This document shows positions 1 through 13,100 of a DNA stretch of 64,000 nt, piece by piece; the stretch's first letter is position 1; every line of letters starts with the position of its first letter. The notes beneath the pieces are model-generated. The model searched no databases, was not told where the DNA came from, and was given only the letters and a program-made list of their open reading frames with translations. Source of the stretch: Pelodera strongyloides (taxonomy: Eukaryota; Nematoda; Chromadorea; Rhabditida; Rhabditidae); the NCBI GenBank assembly GCA_036852015.1, contig JAANDG010000408.1:1-64000 (forward strand), written 5' to 3'. The translations under genes and the position numbers were made by a program.

Positions 1-863
1 AAACATATTTCGTATATCGTTCCTTTTTCAGATGAAGGTTTGCTTGGACAAATGTGTGAAGGGAGCCCGCGCTGTCCGCGCTAGTCCAAGAAATTAAATT
101 CATTTTTATTGATTCATGATTTCATTTTTTTTACAGACATTTCTTTTCGAATTGGGTGCTATCGTGCTATGTATTTTCTGTGCTTTTTACATAATAATGA
201 AACATTTTGTTGAACAACTTTATTGCGTATTTACTTTGGACGTTCCCTTTCCTTTACATTGCTTGAAAAACGAACACACAGAACACACATACACGCAGGC
301 CACTAACATGTATTCAATATCCGGCAAAAACCTTTTATTATTAACAAACACGAGGCATTGTACTGAGTGAGTCTATATTACGCACAAGAACGAATATCAC
401 ATAATTCTCAAGGAAATTCTCTTTCATAAGAGCGAAAGCTGGACCAGCTATCCACAAAACAATGAAACTATTCCGTTGTAAGGAAAAATTAGCTTTTCTC
501 AGTATTCAGTGTCTGCAATTTCATGGGCAAAAGTCCCCGCAACGTTTAAGCATTACACATATTTTGTGTTATTGGCAGCATTGTCAATTTTTTTTCATAA
601 AATCAGCTGAGTTCTCTGGGATTTACGCTCACGAGATCGCACACATTGAGCTGTCCCTACCGGGGGGTTTCCAAGTGTGCTCAAAAACTATCGTGTTTCG
701 GAACGACACGAGAATAATTTTCCATATTAACTATGCAGGTTTTGTGCAAAAAACTGTAGTTTTGACAGAAACACGGACATTTTTTGGGATACCCAATGGC
801 CAACAAAGTGTCCAATTTAGCCGATAAATAAATCATAACCCAATAATACGAAAAAAAAAAAAA

Positions 864-3800
864 TCAATCGTCCTTTGCAAACAATCGCCACAGATACATA
901 CGAGCTTGTGCGCGCCAATCTCCGTCAAAAGTTCCGACGAACTCGCCGCGTCCCGTTCTCATGTGGCGATCACGTCGCTGCCGTGCGGCCCCGCCGAGTA
1001 CCTAAAATATGTAATTTTAAATTTTTAACGAGCTACTCGTTTTGCATTCAGTTTTCGCAACTGTGATATTTAAAGTGCTATGACACGGAGTTTGCAAAAA
1101 AACGGTTTTGAACATGTTGTGTGCAACTTGGCCTACCCCATAACAATACAAACAAAAACGCACTTGTTCATAATACCTTCGATTATGGCGATCGCGGAAT
1201 ATTTCGAACGTGCGCTCGTATATTTGTTTAGTTTATGAAACGTATGCTGAGCCAGATGAAAAAAGAAGGCAACATAAATACGTTTCATGCTTGTGATAAA
1301 CAGTAAAACGCAAATAGTATCTAGTATCTGGTGATCCGCTTGCAGTAATTTCTGAAGACTTTCGACGTAAGTAAGCAGTTGGCGTACAAGCGCGATGGAA
1401 GCGGGTTTTCCAACAGCAAAACGATTATGGGCGGCCGTTAGGACGCTACTTGCAACTTTCTTTGTGGTAGTCCCGCGTCTTGGTTAGCTACATATGCTCA
1501 ATATTTTATTACATAAAATGCGTACCGCTGCCCACTGCTGCTCGATGATTGACTGATAATAAGCCGCCTTTTTGATGTACTCCTCGTACGGACCCAATGT
1601 CACACGATTCCGTGGTTGAGGCCCAATGAATCTGAAGTATTACACACTGTTTGAGTTTGAAGGTCAAATGGTCTAATGGCTAGCGCGTTTGCCTATAACA
1701 CACACAACCCTAGTTCGGACCGGGCCCGTGACAACAAAATGGATCGGCTATTAACTTTCCTGAGAAACTTAGACCCGAAAATAGATTTCTGTATTGAGCG
1801 ATATAGTACCCGGTCGTCTTTTTCTTAGCGGGTCACCAAGTTTCTAATTTGCGTAAAAATAAAAACGCGGAGCCAATTAGGGCAATTACCCGGGCGTCAT
1901 ATCGTCCAGGTAATGATCGTCAATTGGGCGTCCTCGCGGATTGGCCAATCGTTCGCCATCTGGGCAGAACTTGGAGCGCACGTTCTAGAATATTAAGACT
2001 TGCGCATTCCAAAACCTTGGAGTCCTAAGTCTCGGCACGTGCCTTCTGTACTTTATTAACTTCGGGCGTCCCCGTGACGAGGGTACCCTTTCTAGAATAT
2101 TGACAGTTCAATGAAAAGTAACAATGAATGGTGACAGACACCATACGGAAAAAAACATAACATATGAACACCTTCCACAGAACATAGACCAATTGAATTA
2201 AAACTATATAATACTCGACCTTTAAACTTTTGAACAGCAGATTGAACGCTGTATTCCTATGTATATGTAGTGTTCGCAAATAACTGGGCTTCTCTGCGCG
2301 ATGATCAGATTATTATTATTATGATCAGTCTACTGATCATAATAATGTGCATTTGCATATAATCAAAGAGAGAACAGTATTCCAACAACATAAGCTTCAA
2401 AATCCGGCTGTTCTCACGCTTTGAACTCGCTGGAAAATAGGTGGGCAAAATGGAGGCGAAATAGGAGAAAACTAGATTTACGGAATAAACGCAAACTCAC
2501 AAAGAATTCCCTGGCGTGCTCTTCAAACGGAGTGCCAATGTACTGCGCGAAGCAGTAGTCGTCCTCGTAAACCTGAACAAAAATACATCCTACATGTCAT
2601 CATAAAAGTTGAGCCGTGGAAAGCCGTGGAAAGTAAAAGCCGTGAGCCGTGGAAAGTAAAAGCAGAGAAATGGATATTTACCTGTACTGTTTCTGACCCT
2701 GTTTTTCCCGGCCCTGGAGTGCGACTGTACTGTTCAGTTCCCTTATGTGCATAAAGAGAAATGTTTCGAGTGGCATACTAATTATCGTGTATTTCATATA
2801 CTAACCTGGTCAAACTTCCAATTTTCATCATCCATTGCGTACTGAAGCAGAATGTCCCATTCCTCGAGCTAAATACACCACTAAAGCGTTATGACAAGAG
2901 GTGTGTGGTTTGCGTTTGTGAAACAAATATGGACAGTGTTATGCTCTTTTCTGTGCTCTTTCATTACTCATACACATGTTTTCATTTAAAGGAAGGCAGT
3001 CACTTCAAAATCAACTTTTTTATTCGATTTTCATTAGATGCAAGCAGATTTATAAAACAATATGCAGCCCATAAAAATCCACAGAAAATGGAACTCAGGG
3101 AGAGAAATCAATGAGAATGAGTTTTGATAAATGACCGACGCCGGTGCATATATGCAATTGCCAGGGGTACTTGGAGAATGAACAGCCTGCAGTGTTACAT
3201 CTGGCGCGTGGTTTATCACTGCAGGGTATTTATTATGAAACTCTATACGGGCAATTATAAACTACGGTATATAAGTAAAAGTCATAAACAGGGATTTCTC
3301 TCCCTGAGTTCGTTTTGCCGTACTTTGGCGCTGGAATCGTCGTTTTCTTCACATACTTGAACAATTAATGAAAAGCGAATAAAAAATACGAATTTGTAGT
3401 GACTGCGATCCTTTAAGCAATGAGAATGTAGTTTTCAATATTGAATTCCATTAATTGGCAAATCAACTGCATGTGTAAACTACAAAAGCCTAAGCCTAAG
3501 CCTAAGCCTAAGCCTAAGCCTACACCTAATTGTAAGTTAGGCCTCTGTTCTAAACAAACCTGTCTTTCAGTGACCAGATCGGCCCCCTTGAGGAATGCCT
3601 GGTCGGCCGGGTCGCCGTCCCTGTCCATGGTCTCGTAGTCCACAACCTCGACCTTGTTGGGAAACTGCCATTTCATAAAGCTGAGAATATCGCGGAACGG
3701 TCTCTGGAATAGGACTCACGCATTTTTATACTGTGGAAACGGTGGAACTGTCAGAGAGAGAGAGAGAGAGAAACAGAGAGGGAGAGAGAGAGATAGAGAG

Positions 3801-6418
3801 AGAAGCGAGAGAAAGAGAAGAGGGAGTGAGAAGAGAGAGTGAGAATGAGGGAGAGAAAGAGAAAGGGAGAGACAGAAAGAGAAGAGAGACAAGAGCGATA
3901 GAAGAAGGAGGAACAAGGCAAAACTCAATTATGTGACCACAACAATAAGCTGGTAGCACTAAAACTTACGACATCTGGGTTCTCCGGTGTTTGTCGGATC
4001 TGTGGTTGAAGCAGTAATCCATGACGGGCAGCTTGCACCACACGGAAGATGAGTCGGTCGAAGTTCAGGAGGAGCAGTCGATCAGCGTCTCCTTCGGGCA
4101 GCTGAAACAGGGTGCTTCATTCTCTCTATCACTCTGCTCTTTTTGTCCTCTCTCTCTCTCTCTCTCTCTTTCTTTCTATCCTCTCTTTCTCTCTAAACTC
4201 TCTTTCTCTCTGTCTCCCTGACTTCCCTCTCTCAAATTTTTCACTGCTCTCACATAGTCTCTCGCTCTATAGGTCTCTCCATCTCTCGTTCCGTTCCTCT
4301 CGTTCTCCTCATTCTGTCTGTCTATCTGCCTCTTGGTACGGTTTGCATTGAAATTTCCTACCAATATCACTCTGTCCTGTTGCGGGTTTCTGATGTTGAT
4401 CTTATCCTTATCGGGGACGAGATGACACCAATGGTTGTACAATCTCATCTCCATCTTATGCAGTCGACCCCGCTTCTTTAGAAGACCCTTACGCATCTCT
4501 TCCATTAGGACGCGCTGGAAATTTGCGATAATCATTACTTGCTTATGTTTGTTTATAACGATTACTTATTTGAAAGTGCTCAAAAGCATGAGCTGAACCA
4601 CTACACTAACACACTTTCGCTAAGTAGTACCTCCTATGCACAACTGTTTTCATCTTTTTTCATTATTATCACCTGTAAATTGGAAACTCGATATCTCTAT
4701 AATCAAATCGTCAGAACATTTATTGGTGTTACTATATGAGCCATTTTACCGTATGATTTTGATGCCTTCTAAAAAGCAGAAGTTCTATACATGTAACAAC
4801 TCAATGACTGTTACGCGGAGAGCGCTTAGCGAAAAAAAATATTCACTATTCGTACCGTCACCGCATCTTTGACAGTAAATGCTCGGGAACGGTATTCCAG
4901 ATAAATTCTGGTCCATCTTCGCAAGAGGACTTTCTTGCAGTAATCCGGGATGTAGCTGAAAAAGTTCTTCTTACATTCTTCGTTTTTGAGATAAGATAAT
5001 TCTTGTACACTCGTAACACTTCGTAGAGCTAAAGGCTATACAAGACCAAAATTGACGGTAACTTCAGGAAAAGGATATTTCAGAAAGAATTTAGAGGAAT
5101 AGCATGCGAAGTGAAGAGACGCAGACAGCGTTTCGACGGAAATTCCGAAACCTGAAACGCACTCGTCGTGTGTCATGTCGAAATTCAATGGGACGTCTTC
5201 CCACTGAACCGGGCCCTCTTCGGGAATGTGGTACAGAAGCGTCTGAGGGAGGTTGGGATTCTGAAAACGGCTTCCGTTGTAAGGAGGCATCTGATAGAAA
5301 TCTACCATAGGATTGCCCCGACTATCAAGTTAATAACTTATGCAAACATGGCATTTTCATGACGAAATCTATGCGTAACATTGGTTTCTTTGGTTTGCCT
5401 TTGTAAGTAATAATTTAGAATTATAACATTGGTCAGTGAAATAGCTACTGCCATACGGATTTCTTATTTTTATGCTCTTGCTATGCTCCAATAGATTATT
5501 GGTAGTTCAAGCGCATTTATTTTCCCCCAAATGCAGTCATAAATTAATTAACCCCAAATTAATATGGAGTCATAAATTCGTACACTTTACAATTCATACA
5601 CTACACAGAAAGTCATACACTTTAGAATTATAACATAGTTATTGCCACACCGTTTTCTTTATTTTTATGTTTTTTTTTGCTATGTTCTAATAAATTAGTT
5701 CAAGCCCACCTAATTTTCCCCAAATTATGTAATGTGGAGTCATGAATCCGTAAACAGGTAGCTTTGTCGCAGGAAAATTCAATAAGTACTTTTTTTTACG
5801 TGAGCCAGAACCTTCGCGGAAGGATTATAGAAAGTTGTTCTCTCACCTTCTTGAGGAGCTCCTGGTTCTTCTTTCGGATCTCGTCCTTCTCCTTCTCTTT
5901 TTCTGTTTCCAAGGCTTCCCTCTTCTCATTTTGTTCGCGTTCGTAGCGGACAGGATTGTACTTTGCCAAAACCTGTACGACATAGCTGTGGTTAGAGGTA
6001 AATCGAAACATCATTCTTAGATGCTTAGCGTACAAATCTTGGGGCATAAACCTCATTGCTAAGTTTTAGCTGTTTCAGTTCCAATTTAGAAAAAAAATAT
6101 AGAAAAAATCAAAAATATCAAAAGCTTTCGCTCATGGAACTATGATTTTACGGGATGATCAACAAAGGTGTAAAGCTTGTAATCTTGTAATCCCAACCAA
6201 GGTCAAATGTGTTATATTATACAATGTGGCAACTGTTAAATATATCTTGTCTCAGGTTAGGATAACCAGTCCCGATCTACAAGATATCCTTGAACCTGAA
6301 ATAACGTTGAATAACATTTTTTCACCTCCTCCCGGTTTCTCCACGTTTCTTCCTCGAACTTGGGGCTGAACGATTTGGGCAAGTGGCACATGGCGATTAT
6401 GACAAACTTTTGACGAAC
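864..6418 (-). CDS. Cytoplasmic tail exons of the receptor gene, with charged coiled-coil
   Basis: Exons: 6326-6418, 5847-5972, 5163-5260, 4862-4955, 4362-4514, 3970-4101, 3560-3703, 2806-2868, 2501-2572, 1526-1631 and 864-1001. The second is a highly charged helix (EREQNEKREALETEKEKEKD) likely to be a coiled coil. Others include YIPDYCKKVLLRRW, VEVVDYETMDRDGDPADQAF and YEDDYCFAQYIGTPFEEHA. All exons are phase-consistent except 2501 to 1631. No kinase, PDZ-ligand or other known domain was recognised. The length, about 380 residues, is long for a 7TM receptor tail. Introns hold GA microsatellites, an interstitial telomere repeat and a TTAA foldback element. Confidence 0.6.
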
Positions 6419-9400
6419 CTGAATGTAAACTGTCTTGCTGTATTATGTGCAGCTGCATAAGGGATGGATTGTACTGATACGAATAGTAAGAATACAGTGC
6501 CCCCGCTATGGCGGATCCTCTTTTTGTGCGCGGCGATGACGCCCACACTGTAGCATTTTTCTGTTCACTTTGTATGTCTTTGTGTTTATCAACAAACTGT
6601 GCGTGTACATTTTTGTGTGCGTAATACATATTATATTATAACCGAGAAGCAAATCGCCCAGCATAATGTGACTGACGACAACCCTTATCGCGTCCAAGGA
6701 AAATCAAGTGTTTTATGAATATTATTCGTTCATTACGTCCAGACGAGTATGCATTGCACTTCCCATTTAATTTATGATCATAGGAATTTTAAAACTTTTT
6801 TTCTAGTTATTATTTCACATTTGACTCACCCATCCGGTGGAGCAGTGCATAGTTTGCATTATATTCAGAATTGAGTACAGTATGCTCGTTGCGAAAGCCA
6901 TTCTAGAATATGGTAGATTAAAAATGAATGTCATTTAAAATTGCTGATCGACTACAGTACTCATGATTCCTTCTACTTCTCTCAATCATATTATTTGATC
7001 ATACACGCCTTTGTGTTATTTAATAAATAAATCGACGCACGCATGTTGTTGAAAAATGGCAGTTATATTATAGGAATAGTTTGTAGTCCAGCATTGTAAT
7101 ATATACGGAAAATCCGCAGCAGGATCCCAACCTTTCATCAAATTAAATTCTTCCCACTAATTGTAAAGGGGATGTAACTTACACTTCGAAGTAAAAGCTC
7201 GGTTCATCGGTGCTCCGAACCAGGTAGTACCATTGGAAAAACATCACCATGGGCATAAACGGCGCGTAGAATTTATTGCGGACGACCTTAAACGTATAAT
7301 CATGGTGCTGGGAGTCTCGTCAGCATCAGTATTGTCAAGGTGCTTCTTCCGGCGACTGCGCGTCGCTGTACTGTTGCTTATACTTACATTCCCGAGAAAT
7401 TACTTCATTGCTTACAAGCCTGACCTTATTCACAATCCATTTGTAACAGGGCCAGAGGTTCTCAAAGTACGCCTTTACTTTGATTAGTCCATGAGGGCGG
7501 TGCCTAAATTGTTTTTATTTTTTATTTATTTACTTATCGCGCATACATAAAATTATTTATTTATTTATTTATTTTGTTTATTACGTTTCGTGTATGGTAT
7601 AATTTTCGCTTTAAGTGGTCAGACCCATGGAAAAGGAGATTTGTGAAAGCCGGTGCTATCGTAATCGGATCAATCAAGTTATTCTTTCATGTCCATAGTA
7701 CATAGCCATATCAAGCTTTACTCTTTTTGGTAACATCGTTTGCTCGCTAGTAGTGTTATAGTTATGAACGGATGGATTCAAAGGGGTGGGAAAAAATAGT
7801 CATTATATTCGCGTTATTTGAAAAGATAAATTGATGCACGTCAACTATTGCATTGCGACACACAAACCTCTACAAAACATCCTAATATCAAGGACGAAAT
7901 GCAGTACGAAAGACAGAGAATATAAGAAAACGTAATCTTTTTCAACTTACTTCAAAACCATCCATCCTGCTTCACCAAAGGCGAATCCAAGCAGCGCCAG
8001 GGTCAACATTATCAGTGTGGTCAACACTGATGTCTCATCCTTCGGAGAGGAAAACGCCGGAAGGCACGTCCAACGAGCGACCAACTGGAAACCAAATAAG
8101 CTCAATGCAGAAATTAATTCACTGATTAAAGCGAAATAACATCCGGTTTTTGAAACGCATCTGCTAAATGACTGCATTTTTATTCATTAAGTGCAAACGT
8201 GCACTGTTAGAATAAAAAAAATCGAACCCAATTCTACCCCGCTTCGCATAAATACATAAGAACGCAGTTATTTGAGACACATATCCAAAACTGGACTTAA
8301 CATTTTTTACAATAATTACACTTACGTATGTCCAATAATAGGCCGCGAGTACCGAGTAGAAGACACCAAATCCACAGAACGCGTAATAAACACGGTACTA
8401 AATAAAGTGCATTTTGTATTTTTTTTCAAGCGACAAGCTATTTCATTAAAAGAGGAGGAAAACTTTACTTCACAAATAGTACACTTTTTGGAGGACTCAT
8501 CAATTAGCTTCTAACATAGGCAGTTTCCAATAAAATTTACCGCTGGGGTAGATTACAGGCGTCTCCTGTTTAGCGTGCTGGCTTTTCCTCGCTTCGGGTC
8601 AAAAGCAGAGAAAGCGAGCGAGCGAGCACACTAAACATGAGACGCCTGTAACCTACCCCAGCGGTAGATTTTATTTTAATCGGCCTCAGGATGGAATTGT
8701 GGTGCCTAGCATAGGCTTTAAAAACTGCTTGTCATATCGCTTGATTAAAAAATAAACTTGCCCTGTATGAAAAGTACCAGACGACTTTTCCCTCGAAATT
8801 GCCCCAAGCATTTCTCGATAGACCGTCGACAACGGTAAAGAAGTTTATAGCTTCGTTGGCTGCCATGAAGATCCCTAGAAATTTGCATGATCCAGGAATC
8901 ATGATTCTCTCTATGCATCTCTCTTTCTCTCTCTATCTTCTCTCTCTCCCGCTCTCTCTCCCTCCCTCTCTCCCTCTCTCTCTATCTCTATCTTATGAGC
9001 TAGTGAAAACATAAATTAATGAACTATTCACAAACCATAAGCGTATAGATGGTTGATCAATATCCAAAAAACCCGACAACTGACCGCGTCCACCTGTAAC
9101 AACGTGAAAATTGGCATGCAAGCGGCGTGAGTACGGCGTGCAAGTTGCACGTCGTTTCCATTCCGCGTGCATTTTTTCACGCCACCACGTTGCCAAAGGC
9201 ACTCTTGCACGCATTGGAAATTGTCGAATCTCGTTAATTCAGCTTTACTCACTTTACTCACATTTGTCGAAGCAATATAATACAAAAATTGATATTTATA
9301 GCAATTTCTAAAAAAGTTCAACTGGTTCAAAATTATTAATTAAGAAAATCATTCACCCCAAGAAGCTGAGGGTTCTTCCACAGAACGCCCATTAGACCAG

Positions 9401-10139
9401 CAACGCTCAATGACACTTTCCGAATGTAAGAATACGTTTCCTGAGGATCCTAAATTCAAAACAAACTTGAAACTCTAGTGAGATCGTCGTGATCCATGGA
9501 AATCAACTGGTGTTTGGCAAGTGTTTCAGGCATGTATGAGACTGTATATAGTTTAGATGCCTATACTAGATAGACCCTCTCCGAAGGACTAAGTCCTTGG
9601 ACATTGGACACACAAATGTTGAGACTCTGAACCTGAACTACGTCAGAGACAATCTGAATCTGCCACTAACTATCCGTCACGTACGTACTAGTTAGTAATA
9701 GCGCGCAACGTCTATCGTCTGTATTGTTCAAAGAAAACACCGTTTTCACAAATCCCATTTAGCTGGTTTAGTTGTTTATTTATGTTAGTTTTTCTAACTA
9801 GGGAAACTAAGGTAAGGACACATCTCCTAATCACAAGTATGCTACTAACATCAGGCTCCTCCACAGAGATGTCCATTTTTGCGAGCACTTTTCCAAACAG
9901 CAGTATGAGATTGGTTACACTCATGGTCACCTGGCCGTAAGTTGCCCAAGAGAGGTAGGTGACCTAAAATTAGGATTGTACGAGATGTACGTATAAGTAG
10001 GAGGAATCTTGCATGTGCTCGAAAGACAGTTAAAATGGTATAGCGCGATGTAGAGTGAAACGGAGAAAGGGCCAGAATGGAAAAAAAAGACAAATACTAC
10101 ACTAAGGGGGAAAGAATAAGAATACAGAGAGATAGAGAC

Positions 10140-10180
<41 letters not shown>

Positions 10181-13100
10181 GACAGATAGAAAGAGAGAGA
10201 GAGAGAGAGAGAGACGAAGTAGCGAAAATAGCTGTATCTCGCATCTATTCCTATTAATTCTCACTCAATCTACAGTAGCCCATCCTCTCCAACATACCGT
10301 GCCATTTGTGCCAAACAGGGTCATACTCGTTTTATTGTGTTGGCAACGCTCGCCGAAGAAGTATCCGGGGCATTCACATCTAAACACCACTTTATGAAAT
10401 AAATTATTTTGTGTGGGCCTGTGCCTAACAATAGGCCTCTTTGCCACCTATAGCTACTAAATACAGTGCGTCTCATAAGTTTAGGTGCACCCCCTAATTT
10501 GGCTCTACCATTCTTATTTGACGTTTTTGGGAAAAACAAATCATTCTAGCAAATCGAGCATGGCGAAAAACCCTAGAATAATGAAAATTAGAAAAAAATA
10601 CGATTTTATAAGTATTTGACGGTTTTAAAACCGAAAAACAGCCGTCTCATAAATTTAAATGCATGTAAGAAAATCAATATTTTGTTGGAAAGAAACATTG
10701 TCCATGTATGTAATAAGTAGCTAATGATCTGTACGCCTTATATTCATTTCTACCATGTTCAAAATTGTGCTTGGCCATGATTTAGAGGACCCAATTTTCA
10801 AGCTAAATCATGATTTTTGCAAACTTTGTACATCTCCGCATGCAATACAGCATGATATTGCAAAAGGGAATGGACAGAATCTTGTAGAACTTTTTATGGC
10901 GAACATTTCTACTATAAAAAAATTATCCTTTTTCGTGCACTTTGAAGGAAGTTATGATCATCTGATATTTCGCATTTGCTTGGTTTTGATTAAGGAAGCG
11001 CACGCTAGGGACGAAAAACAGCGCATGCGTGGGTAATTCAAGACTTCATAACTTCCTTCACAGCAAACCTACAAAGACAATATTTTTACAGAAATGTTCG
11101 CCATAAAAAGTTCTATAAGACCTTGTCAATGGCTTTTTACAATGTCATACTAGCATGTCATAAAATTGTCTAACCAAACCAAAAGTTGCAATCAACCATC
11201 AATTAATCAATCTACAAACGGTCCTTGATTGGCTAAACAGCAAGCCCTGAATAAATGGGTCCTAGCCCGAAGACGCAATTTATCATCTGGAACTCGTCGC
11301 CTACAGCTCAGGACCTCTGCGGAACATCATAAGCAAACATTGAAACTGTATTTTCACCCTTGAATAAAGGCGCACGCTCTTGAAGCGTAAAATATTTATT
11401 ATTATTATGTTTGGATATTTTCGCCACCGGCTTATAGTGGTCTCCGTTTTCATTATACATTTTAGAGATACGTAATTCTTACGTATCTATGATTTTACTC
11501 GAATCTATCTCGGTTTTTTATTCTAATTTATGTTCATTTGTATAAGCTGCATAAGAATGCTGATCGTACTCGATGTGTTTCAAAAACCGGCCTTGTTCCC
11601 GGGGAAGGCTATGCATATCAGGGACAATAAGTCTCCTCGAACTCACTCGTAATGTGTGATCATATTCTTACACTTGCCGACTCCGCATTCATTCGTCACA
11701 TTCTGACACATGTTCGGAGACTTCCAACAGGTGAAACGCTGAAAATACACGAATTAATATGAATTTAATTCACATAGTTCTTTGACAACTACGGAGTGTA
11801 TATACATAGTTATGCGCTGGGCTACTTACGCTAGGATATACACGTTGCCTATGTGCTTATATACATTGTTCAAGCAATGGACATACGGTTCCATATTCAT
11901 AGTTATTGCAACTGAAGTATTAAATCCATTAACTTTTCGATGTTGTCATCGATAATTTTGCACAAAAGGTAAAGAAAAAAGCAGCACGCCATACCGTCCA
12001 CCCAGCTTTACATATGCACTTGAAGAGTCCATTTTCTTGTTTTAAACACTGATCGGTTCCGTATTTGTAGCAACTAAAGTATAATATCCATTAAATTTTC
12101 TTTCGATTGGCGTTGTTATTTTTGTGTTTATTGTTAAAAGTTGAAAGAATGGTTTGCTGTACTTTTGCGAAACATAAGGCCATAACAAACGGTAGCCATG
12201 AGAACGATAGATATTCAAGATTAAACCGCGGCGATTCACACAGTCTGCTGGTTCCCATAATTACCCGTGCGTGCTTCAATTAAGAGAAAACGGAAAGGAA
12301 TCTAATGAAACCGAAAATGGGATGTCTCACGCGGAACAGGAGGTTTGCAGGCGCGGGTTTCCATCAAACTCGATTTCTTCTTCGACTATCGGGTGAGCTA
12401 AACTATTAGTTGTAAAACTATCGATTCTACAAAATTAGTCTTATGTCATCAGGTGGCCTAAACCCTAGGGCGTTCCGCGCGTCGCTTCGCCTCGTTGTCG
12501 CGCCCCAAAAACTTCCACATCATTCCAGTATCAGTGGCTCACTGAGAGTGGGCCATATTTTCGTAGCGGTTACAACCGTGTGTAACAGCCGTGGAAATTG
12601 AGCAAAAGGCGAAAGCTGACGGGCGGACGGGCGCAAGCGGACGGGCGAAATATAGAAAGTACTCGGTCTCGTGTCAAACCTGGTGGGTCACATGTGAGTA
12701 GGGTGGGATGTGGGACCCAGGTTCCGTAGGAAGAGCATCTTGTCCTTACTGTCTGCGCCTTATCGTTTTGAATGCACGGAAGAACCACCTGATCTCCCTC
12801 TGCAATTCGTATAATAGCAAAGAATAAACATCATATCAAGCCTGCATTGTATAATATGGTCCACCGTGTGAGTAGTGTTGCTGCAGGTACAAAGCCGCTG
12901 GTTAGAGTAATCAGACAACAAGGATTGACGCTGCCTTCATACCTTTCAGAAATGGTACGCCCTTTGGCAGACCGACGATCTTTGACATTCGGGAATCCAC
13001 GAAATCAGAGAACGAGCAACGATTCCTTTCACAGAATCCTAGAAGCAGTTTTAATTTTTCCCACGTACAATTTTGCGACGTAGTTCGAAATTGGGACACT

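Noticed and set aside
3034..3219. Frame repeated almost identically at 30446-30631, looking like a conserved small protein
   Set aside because: Both frames lie inside copies of the same TTAA foldback element; the shared frame reflects element identity, not a gene.
3654..3959. Overlapping Arg/Glu-rich and Ser/Leu-rich open frames on both strands
   Set aside because: They are produced by the GAGA microsatellite; the same pattern recurs at every GA tract (for example 10077-10244, 48915-49280).
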